The translations under genes and the position numbers were made by a program. This document shows positions 58,302 through 64,000 of a stretch of DNA of 64,000 nucleotides, piece after piece. The DNA comes from Bacteroidota bacterium (lineage in GTDB: Bacteria > Bacteroidota > Bacteroidia > AKYH767-A > OLB10): contig JAFDWZ010000033.1 of assembly GCA_018268195.1 (NCBI GenBank), positions 1 through 64,000 of the forward strand, given 5' to 3'. Each line of letters starts with the position of its first letter. Position 1 is the first letter of the stretch. The notes under the pieces are model-generated. The model saw only the letters and a list, made by a program, of their open reading frames with translations, was not told the DNA's origin and made no database searches.

Positions 58302-59002
58302 AATTAAAGAAAAGTTATACGCATCTCTTATTTGATTTGGACCATACCCTCTGGGATACCGATAAAAATGCAGGCCTGGCACTGATTGAACTCTATGAGG
58401 AAAATAACCTGAAACAATATGGTATTTCGGACTATCAGGAGTTTGTTGATAAATATACGGCTATCAATAACCGTATGTGGACAGATTATTCTTTAGGTAA
58501 GATAAAAAAATCCTATCTGCGCACAGGACGGTTTGAGCAAACACTCAAACATTTTAGAATAAGCGATGAAAAACTCGTAGAGCAGTTAGCAGATTTTTTT
58601 GTGAATCGAACACCTTTAAAAAAACATTTGTTGCCACATGCAACCGAATTATTAAATCATCTGCAAGGGCGTTATGAGTTGGCTATCGTTACCAATGGTT
58701 TTGCCGAAGCACAACACACCAAACTTAAATCGTCAGACATTGCACATTTTTTTTCGCAGGTAGTCATATCTGAAGAAGTGGGATATCATAAGCCCGACCC
58801 GCGTATTTTTATTCATACGGCTGAAATTTTAAATGCACCTGTTGAAGATTGTTTGATGATAGGCGATAATGCTGAAACAGATATTGCAGGTGCTATTGCT
58901 GCAGGAATGGATTGTGTTTATCTGAATCGGACCAACGTAATTCACGACCTGCCTGTGACATTTGAAGCCGACAATTTGCAAAAGCTTATTAAACTGCTCT
59001 GA
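58298..59002 (+). CDS. HAD pyrimidine nucleotidase, YjjG type
   Basis: A 234-residue haloacid-dehalogenase hydrolase. The motifs are HLLFDLDHTLWDTDKN (nucleophile and acid Asp), LAIVTNGFAEAQHTKL (Thr), GYHKPDPRIF (Lys) and MIGDNAETDIAGAIAAG (metal Asp). The opening and the four-helix cap fit the YjjG family, which dephosphorylates nucleoside monophosphates including non-canonical pyrimidines. It overlaps the unknown membrane protein gene by 4 bp and is followed by rsgA after 8 bp. Confidence 0.87.
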   Translation: MKLKKSYTHLLFDLDHTLWDTDKNAGLALIELYEENNLKQYGISDYQEFVDKYTAINNRMWTDYSLGKIKKSYLRTGRFEQTLKHFRISDEKLVEQLADFFVNRTPLKKHLLPHATELLNHLQGRYELAIVTNGFAEAQHTKLKSSDIAHFFSQVVISEEVGYHKPDPRIFIHTAEILNAPVEDCLMIGDNAETDIAGAIAAGMDCVYLNRTNVIHDLPVTFEADNLQKLIKLL

Positions 59003-59010
59003 CAATAAGA

Positions 59011-59919
59011 ATGAAATCGCAACATGGAATTGTAACCAAAACTACAGGAAGTATAATTACTGTAAGGTCAGATAAGGAAGTAGTTCAGTGTCGCATTAAA
59101 GGAAATTTCAGAATAAAAGATATTGATGCCACCAACCCTGTTGCCGTAGGTGATGAAGTAGCATTTGAAAACGGATTTATCACCCAACTTTTGCCCCGCA
59201 GAAATTACATCATCCGAAAGTCAAAAAAGTTAAGCAAGCAGGTGCAAATTCTTGCAGCTAATGTGGACCATGCATACCTTATTGCTACTCCTATATTGCC
59301 GCGCACTTCTACCGGATTTATTGATCGCTTTCTTGCTACTGCCGAAGCATATTCCATTCCGGCATCTGTAATTTTTACAAAATCTGATTTGTATGATGAG
59401 GAACTTAGCGCGTATGTAATGGAACTTACTCAAATGTATAATGCAATAGGTTATGCAACCTATGTTGTTTCGTCCTTCGATGAGTCAACATTGAATGGGT
59501 TGAAAGAAAAACTCAAAAACAAGGTCAGTCTTTTTTCAGGACATTCGGGAGTGGGCAAAACTTCACTCATTAATGCACTTATACCGGGATTGAATTTGCG
59601 CACAGCGCCCATTTCGGAACAACACCTTACCGGAAAACATACAACAACTTTTGCCGAGATGACGGAGCTTCCGTTTGGAGGATTTATAATTGACACACCG
59701 GGAATCAGAGAGTTTGGTATTGTAGATTTCAATCAACAGGAAGTTACTCATTATTTTCCTGAATTTTTTAAATTGCTGCCGCAATGCCGCTATAACAACT
59801 GTATTCATGTCAACGAAGAAGGCTGTGCTGTACTTGCTGCGCTTGAAAGAGGAGAGGTAAGTGCATCGCGTTACCATAATTACATCAGTATATTAAATAA
59901 CGAAGATATTTATCGCTAA
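59011..59919 (+). CDS. rsgA: Ribosome small-subunit-dependent GTPase RsgA
   Basis: Circularly permuted GTPase that checks late 30S assembly. The 302-residue protein has an N-terminal OB fold (HGIVTKTTGSIITVRSDK), the permuted GTPase motifs with FTKSDL (G4) before SGHSGVGKTSLINALIP (G1) and FIIDTPGIREFG (G3). A C-terminal zinc site is seen in CRYNNCIHVNEEGC. It lies between yjjG-like and dtd genes, spaced 8 and 3 bp, in one operon. Confidence 0.96.
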   Translation: MKSQHGIVTKTTGSIITVRSDKEVVQCRIKGNFRIKDIDATNPVAVGDEVAFENGFITQLLPRRNYIIRKSKKLSKQVQILAANVDHAYLIATPILPRTSTGFIDRFLATAEAYSIPASVIFTKSDLYDEELSAYVMELTQMYNAIGYATYVVSSFDESTLNGLKEKLKNKVSLFSGHSGVGKTSLINALIPGLNLRTAPISEQHLTGKHTTTFAEMTELPFGGFIIDTPGIREFGIVDFNQQEVTHYFPEFFKLLPQCRYNNCIHVNEEGCAVLAALERGEVSASRYHNYISILNNEDIYR

Positions 59920-59922
59920 ACA

Positions 59923-60369
59923 ATGAGATTGGTAATTCAACGTGTAACACAGGCTGAGATTAACATTGATGGCGCAATGCATGCTTCCATTGCAAACGGA
60001 TTACTTATTCTTCTGGGAATTTCAACAGATGACAACACAGAGGATGCCGATAAACTTTCAAAAAAAGTTACTGCCCTGAGAATTTTCAGTGATGAAAACG
60101 GACAAATGAATCGCTCGGTTACAGATATAAAAGGAGAAATACTTATTGTTTCGCAGTTTACACTTTATGGCGATGCTTCCAAAGGTAACAGACCTTCGTT
60201 TATTCATGCCGCAAGACCCGAGCAGGCAATCCCACTCTATGAATATTTTGTTCAGAAGGTACGTGAAGGGTGTGACCTACCTGTGAAAACAGGAGTGTTT
60301 GGTGCGGATATGAAAATACATCTTGTGAACGATGGACCGGTAACCATCATTATGGATTCAAAAAAATAA
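59923..60369 (+). CDS. dtd: D-aminoacyl-tRNA deacylase
   Basis: Removes D-amino acids, and glycine wrongly loaded on tRNA-Ala, from tRNA. The 148-residue protein is full length with the characteristic SQFTLYGDASKGNRPSF, the cross-subunit Gly-cisPro motif in NDGPVTIIMDS and the start MRLVIQRVTQAEINIDG. It begins 3 bp after rsgA and ends 3 bp before the MazG-like gene. Confidence 0.96.
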   Translation: MRLVIQRVTQAEINIDGAMHASIANGLLILLGISTDDNTEDADKLSKKVTALRIFSDENGQMNRSVTDIKGEILIVSQFTLYGDASKGNRPSFIHAARPEQAIPLYEYFVQKVREGCDLPVKTGVFGADMKIHLVNDGPVTIIMDSKK

Positions 60370-60372
60370 TAA

Positions 60373-60699
60373 ATGACAATAGCAGAAGCACAACAAACAG
60401 TTGACCATTGGATAAAAACCTATGGCGTAAGATACTTTAATGAACTTACCAATATGGCATTACTGACTGAAGAAGTAGGAGAACTTGCAAGAGTTATTGC
60501 CCGAAAGTATGGTGAGCAATCGTTTAAAGATAGCGAGTCAGAAAAAAACCTTGCTGATGAAATGGCCGATGTGTTATTTGTATTAATTTGTTTAGCGAAT
60601 CAAACAGGAGTAGATTTAACGCAGGCAATGGAACGAAATATTGAAAAGAAAACAAAACGCGATAATAACCGCCATCACTCGAATGATAAATTGTTGTAA
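60373..60699 (+). CDS. MazG-like nucleotide pyrophosphohydrolase
   Basis: A 108-residue all-alpha NTP pyrophosphohydrolase of the MazG/RS21-C6 type, predicted to clean non-canonical nucleoside triphosphates. Metal-binding acidic residues appear in LLTEEVGELARVIARKYGE (EExxE) and NLADEMADVLFVLICLAN (ExxD). It is the last gene of the operon that includes yjjG-like, rsgA and dtd genes. Confidence 0.88.
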   Translation: MTIAEAQQTVDHWIKTYGVRYFNELTNMALLTEEVGELARVIARKYGEQSFKDSESEKNLADEMADVLFVLICLANQTGVDLTQAMERNIEKKTKRDNNRHHSNDKLL

Positions 60700-61022
60700 A
60701 TTTTCTGAGTTTGCGAAATGGTAATACCGATGGTATTATCCGAATTTGGAATATAATGGTCGAAATTGATTTAACACAATTGTGTAATTCAAAGAGGTTT
60801 TAATCGTGTTACAAAAAAACTTGCGGTCATAAGATAGCTTTTCTCGAGTGTGTTTTGTAAGTAAATAACATGGCTATATTTGTGGCTGCATGGTTAGTGT
60901 GGAGGTGCTATCACTTAGAAACATAAAGTTCAATTCGGTGTTGTCTTTTTTATTTCAGTTGACTCGGATGCAACAGTGGTAACGATGGTTTTTCTAATTT
61001 CGTCATCCAATAATCCATACGA
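60700..61022. other. Gene-free region before the cation transporter (323 bp)
   Basis: This stretch holds a 7-bp hairpin TAATACC-GAT-GGTATTA extended by two G-C pairs (60720-60741), possibly the end of the upstream operon. It also holds a perfect 12-bp palindrome ACACAATTGTGT (60774-60785), the promoter described separately (60854-60882), and a 134-nt transcribed leader. Within the leader is a 30-codon open frame (60890-60982, starting MVSVEVLSL) of doubtful significance. No larger gene or structured RNA is recognised. Confidence 0.6.
60854..60882 (+). promoter_or_regulatory. Full-consensus Bacteroidota promoter of the cation transporter
   Basis: TTTG (60854-60857), a 17-bp spacer and TATATTTG (60875-60882) match the two-part Bacteroidota promoter TTTG-N17-TAnnTTTG. 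The transcript would start near 60889. Confidence 0.65.
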
Positions 61023-61898
61023 ATGACTTTACAGCAGCAGGCAGTTAAAACAATATGGGTGAGTATTATTGGTAATACTTCACTTGCAGTGGTAAAATGG
61101 CTTGCGGGTTTTTTTGGCAATTCCTATGCTTTAATTGCTGATGCTATTGAATCTACAACCGATATTTTTTCTTCCTTATTGGTGCTTTTCGGGTTTAAAT
61201 ATGCCAATCGCCCTGCCGATGCCAATCATCCTTATGGACATGGCAAAGCCGAACCGCTTATTACTTTTCTGGTAGTGGGTTTTTTGTTGATAGCTGCAAC
61301 CTTTATTGCTTATGAAAGTATCATTCATATTAGAACACCGCATCTCACACCGAAGCCTTACACACTCATAGTGCTTGCTGTGATTATTTTTGGGAAAGAA
61401 TTTTTTTATCGTTTTGTGAATAAAAAAAGTAATGAGCTGAAAAGTGTTGCTCTTAAAGCTGACGCTTGGCATCATCGCAGTGATGCTATTACTTCTCTGG
61501 CGGCTTTCTTTGGCATAGCTGTGGCCATATTCATGGGCAAGGGTTACGAGGCTGCCGATGACTGGGCTGCACTGGTGGCTGCAGGATTTATTTATTATAA
61601 CAGCTATCGTATTTTCAGACCTGCTCTTGGCGAAATTATGGATGAGCATGTGTATGACGATGTGATTGCCGATATACGCAAAGTGGCTGCCACTGTAGAA
61701 GGCGTTATTAATACTGAAAAATGTTATGTTCGCAAGTCAGGCATTCACTATCTGGTTGATTTACATATCACCGTCAACTCTCATATCACTGTGAGCGAAG
61801 GCCATCGTATTTCGCACCACCTTAAAGATAAACTGCTTCTTGAATTACCCCACATAACAAATGTGCTCATCCATATTGAACCGGATGAGCACATTTAA
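61023..61898 (+). CDS. Cation diffusion facilitator family transporter
   Basis: A 291-residue inner-membrane metal/proton antiporter with six helices and a cytoplasmic ferredoxin-like C-terminal domain. Helix 2 carries YALIADAIESTTDIFSS, and helix 5 the metal site ALKADAWHHRSDAITSLAA (HxxxD). The loop has ANHPYGHGKAEPLITF. The C-terminal domain has a His-rich stretch (HITVNSHITVSEGHRISHHL). Zn, Fe or Mn are all possible. The last 14 codons form one arm and the loop of a perfect hairpin. It is convergent with the sigma factor gene. Confidence 0.92.
   Translation: MTLQQQAVKTIWVSIIGNTSLAVVKWLAGFFGNSYALIADAIESTTDIFSSLLVLFGFKYANRPADANHPYGHGKAEPLITFLVVGFLLIAATFIAYESIIHIRTPHLTPKPYTLIVLAVIIFGKEFFYRFVNKKSNELKSVALKADAWHHRSDAITSLAAFFGIAVAIFMGKGYEAADDWAALVAAGFIYYNSYRIFRPALGEIMDEHVYDDVIADIRKVAATVEGVINTEKCYVRKSGIHYLVDLHITVNSHITVSEGHRISHHLKDKLLLELPHITNVLIHIEPDEHI
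61859..61896. terminator. Perfect 14-bp hairpin overlapping the end of the transporter gene
   Basis: AAATGTGCTCATCC (61859-61872) pairs with GGATGAGCACATTT (61883-61896) across a 10-nt loop. The right arm includes part of the stop codon. It lies between convergent genes and can form in both transcripts. No long T-run follows, so termination or 3'-end protection are both possible. Confidence 0.65.
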
Positions 61899-61917
61899 AA
61901 TGGGTAACTAAAATATT

Positions 61918-62784
61918 TTACTGACCTAAATAAGCTTTCAGCAACTTGCTCTTCGAATTCTGACGAAGTGTTTTAATGGCTTTTTCTTTAAGCTGACGTA
62001 CGCGCTCACGGGTGAGATCAAATTTTTCACCTATTTCTTCCAATGATAATCCGTGCTCTACGCCTATGCCGTAAAATAATTTGATGACATCTTTTTCGCG
62101 TTCAGGTAAAGTTTCCAATGAACGATTGATTTCGGTATGCAACGATTCAGCCATCAGAGTACTGTCTGCATGAGGAGCATCAGGATTGGTAAGTACATCC
62201 AGCAAGGTATTGTCTTCTCCCGGAACAAAAGGGGCATCCATTGAAACGTGGCGACCCGGCATTTTCATGGTGTATGAAATACGCTCTGTATCAACTTCCA
62301 GTTCGTTGGCCAGCTCTTCAGCAGTAGGTTCACGTTCAAATTTTTGTTCAAGATTCGAAAATGCTTTTTTTACTTTATTGGCTGCACCAATCTGATTCAG
62401 GGGCAAACGTACTATACGTGCTTGCTCGGCCAATGCCTGCATAATTGACTGACGAATCCACCATACGGCATAAGAAATAAACTTAAATCCTCTGGTTTCA
62501 TCAAATCGTTTTGCGGCTTTAATCAAACCAAGATTACCTTCATTAATCAAATCGGGAAGACTAAGTCCTTGTGACTGATATTGCTTGGCAACAGATACTA
62601 CGAAACGCAGGTTGGCTCTCACTAATTTCTCCAAAGCACGTTGGTCTCCTGCACGTATTTTCCTGGCTAATTCTACCTCCATTTGAGCGGTAATTAATTC
62701 TTCTTTTCCAATTTCCTGAAGGTACTTTTCAAACGATGCGCTTTCACGGTTTGTAATTGACTTCGTAATCTTTAGCTGTCTCAT
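61918..62784 (-). CDS. rpoD: Primary sigma factor (RpoD/SigA, Bacteroidota type)
   Basis: Housekeeping sigma-70 factor that reads the TAnnTTTG/TTTG promoters seen across this window. At 288 residues it is short and lacks the region 1.1 and large non-conserved insert of E. coli RpoD, as expected in this phylum. Visible regions are 1.2 ([17 protein letters not shown]), 2 ([36 protein letters not shown]), 3 ([10 protein letters not shown]) and 4 ([20 protein letters not shown]). It is convergent with the cation transporter. Confidence 0.95.
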   Translation of the reverse strand: MRQLKITKSITNRESASFEKYLQEIGKEELITAQMEVELARKIRAGDQRALEKLVRANLRFVVSVAKQYQSQGLSLPDLINEGNLGLIKAAKRFDETRGFKFISYAVWWIRQSIMQALAEQARIVRLPLNQIGAANKVKKAFSNLEQKFEREPTAEELANELEVDTERISYTMKMPGRHVSMDAPFVPGEDNTLLDVLTNPDAPHADSTLMAESLHTEINRSLETLPEREKDVIKLFYGIGVEHGLSLEEIGEKFDLTRERVRQLKEKAIKTLRQNSKSKLLKAYLGQ

Positions 62785-62878
62785 TTATATGTTTTTATTG
62801 TTTTCTAATTTTATCGCAATGTAAGAACAAAAAACGAATTTTATAGTTTTAAATTGTTACTTTTTTTTCAAAGCGCTG

Positions 62879-62886
62879 CAAATATA
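62879..62886 (-). promoter_or_regulatory. -7 box of the sigma factor gene
   Basis: On the minus strand TATATTTG exactly matches TAnnTTTG, giving a leader of about 90 nt. The sigma factor probably drives its own gene. Confidence 0.5.
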
Positions 62887-63021
62887 ATACGCCAATAGCC
62901 CTTACGCTACATTTATTTTTTGCCTTTTAAGTAGCATTCTGTCTGTCAAACTATTATGTTTGCTTTTTAATTAAAATTGCTTCGCTTTTAACCATTTTTT
63001 AATTTAAAAATCCGGCAAATT

Positions 63022-63525
63022 ATGAAACTAGTTAATCAAAATTTAACCAAAAAAGGAAGCCTATTTCTACCTTTTGCGTTTTCGTTTGCGTTCATTATCA
63101 GCGCAATAACAGTAAATGCGCAGAATGTAAAACCCGCTAAAACGAATGCTTCCGAGCACAAAGCATTGTCAATAGGAAAATGTTGGGTAAAAACGGACTC
63201 ATTGATCATTAAAGAACTTACCAAAGAAGACCTTGCTGCCTGGGTTGACCATCCGCCTTTCAGGTTGCAGTGCGATAACAATAAGGATTATCACCTGAAA
63301 TTTTATGAATTTACGGTGCTCACCTTAAACCCCTTTGAAAACAAAACTTATGGCGTGGGTGATGATCGTATGATTCCAATTCTGGCACGTAAAGCCATCA
63401 ATAATCTGAAGAATGGCGATACCGTGATTTTAAAAGGTGTGGAATTGGCAAATAATGAAAATGCCGATGTAGAAAAAATAACTACACTGAGTTTTAAAAT
63501 TGTGGAAAAGGAAACTCAGAAATAA
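63022..63525 (+). CDS. Secreted protein with a possible GldM-C-like domain
   Basis: A 167-residue exported protein with a long signal peptide (about 1-34, ending NAQ). The mature part includes a short Cys-containing segment (IGKCWVKTDS, FRLQCDNNKD). It then has a beta-rich stretch (YEFTVLTLNPFENKTYGVGD; NNLKNGDTVILKGVELANNE; TTLSFKIV) that recalls the C-terminal domain of the gliding protein GldM. The match is by eye and weak; no other gliding gene is nearby. Its end overlaps the convergent DUF2279-like gene by 10 bp. Confidence 0.7.
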   Translation: MKLVNQNLTKKGSLFLPFAFSFAFIISAITVNAQNVKPAKTNASEHKALSIGKCWVKTDSLIIKELTKEDLAAWVDHPPFRLQCDNNKDYHLKFYEFTVLTLNPFENKTYGVGDDRMIPILARKAINNLKNGDTVILKGVELANNENADVEKITTLSFKIVEKETQK

Positions 63526-64000
63526 ACCGGATGAAATTTCCATTGCTGCTTGGTATTGTATTCTAATGCAGGCAGTGGAAATTTAATGAAACGTGTGGCT
63601 TCGAAAATAAATTTCAAAACTCTGGAATTGGTTTTAATTTTTGTAAGGTCAATGTCGGGTGAAATATAAAACTGACGGCATCGCTCAAATGGCGGAATAA
63701 TTTTGTCATGGTAAACAGTGGAATTGCTGAAAGCACCGGTCATTCCTTCAGCACCATATCCAAATGCAAGGTTCAGAAAGGCAGGAAATTTTGAATCCTT
63801 TTTTAAGAAGGAATGGATGTTGGCCGAGAGCCATATAGTCTGACCGTTATAATCTTTAAATAATTGTTCTTTAAAGTTGCTCCCCATCAGGTCGGGGCGA
63901 TATTGTGCATATTGGGTTTGATGAAAAGAAAATTTCAACTCCATGCGTTGTTCATGCCATAATAACTGTTGTGAAATAAACAATGCCGACCCGGTAGTGT
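63516..64000 (-). CDS. DUF2279-like envelope protein, 5' end outside the window
   Basis: The frame is open to the right edge, so only the C-terminal 160 or so residues are seen. A TTG at 63983 is in frame, but coding continues upstream of it (TTGSALF before ISQQLLWHEQ). The blocks KDYNGQTIWLSANIHSFL, AFLNLAFGYGAEGMTG and RQFYISPDIDLTKIKTNS fit the Bacteroidota DUF2279/YfiM-like family, predicted periplasmic or outer membrane proteins of unknown role. Recognition is from memory. Confidence 0.75.
   Translation of the reverse strand, partial: TTGSALFISQQLLWHEQRMELKFSFHQTQYAQYRPDLMGSNFKEQLFKDYNGQTIWLSANIHSFLKKDSKFPAFLNLAFGYGAEGMTGAFSNSTVYHDKIIPPFERCRQFYISPDIDLTKIKTNSRVLKFIFEATRFIKFPLPALEYNTKQQWKFHPVYF

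Noticed and set aside
61176-61649. 157-codon minus-strand frame opposite the cation transporter
   Set aside because: Antisense of the transporter's helices and its metal-site codons; no independent support.

Overview
The window is about 64 kb of chromosome from a member of the Bacteroidota. The evidence is a TonB-dependent receptor with a carboxypeptidase-like N-terminal domain, a 288-residue primary sigma factor of the short Bacteroidota type, many promoters with the Bacteroidota -7 box TAnnTTTG, few recognisable Shine-Dalgarno sites, a BatA-type double-membrane-domain protein and a long S16. I cannot place it to genus. I see no tRNA, rRNA, insertion sequence, prophage or CRISPR array. The region is mostly core genome with a few accessory operons.

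Layout. 1-7 kb: TonB receptor, PlsC-type acyltransferase, enolase, a small charged membrane protein, citrate synthase. 7-10.5 kb (minus strand): a peroxide-defence operon of a Fur/PerR-like regulator, catalase-peroxidase KatG and an NlpE-META lipoprotein, with an operator-like palindrome on its promoter. 10.6-21.8 kb (minus strand): an 11-kb phosphate-starvation array in transcription order porin, pstS, pstC, pstA, pstB, mgsA, phoU, phoB, phoR, cation P-type ATPase. 22-29.8 kb: two small membrane proteins, clpC, gyrA, a TPR protein. 29.8-39.9 kb: HD phosphohydrolase, rnhB, BatA-like protein, a degenerate dihydroorotase, rsmA, LUD protein, ftsH, rsfS, birA. 40-42.3 kb (minus strand): a VOC protein, a 39-residue membrane peptide too short for routine gene calling, and a sodium:solute symporter. 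42.4-47.7 kb: an aromatic amino acid ammonia-lyase, a FabG-like reductase and a ketoacyl synthase in one operon (flexirubin/aryl-polyene-like), then an acyl-CoA carboxylase subunit. 48-64 kb: housekeeping genes (rpsP, rimM, ccsA, kdsC-like, UbiA-like, upp, rsgA, dtd, MazG-like, a cation diffusion facilitator, the primary sigma factor) and a 5'-truncated DUF2279-like gene at the right edge.

The most interesting part is the phosphate array. Both its porin and pstS promoters carry direct repeats of GTAAT/GTAAC with an exact 11-bp period, and in both the second repeat lies exactly 37 bp upstream of a near-consensus -7 box. This is a candidate Bacteroidota Pho box. The operon also contains methylglyoxal synthase, a phosphate-releasing and phosphate-inhibited enzyme, translationally coupled to phoU. 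Its PstC carries an extracytoplasmic insert that resembles one lobe of the neighbouring PstS, and the array closes with a cation ATPase. Together these suggest a phosphate-stress module that joins uptake, internal phosphate release by a glycolytic bypass, and cation homeostasis.
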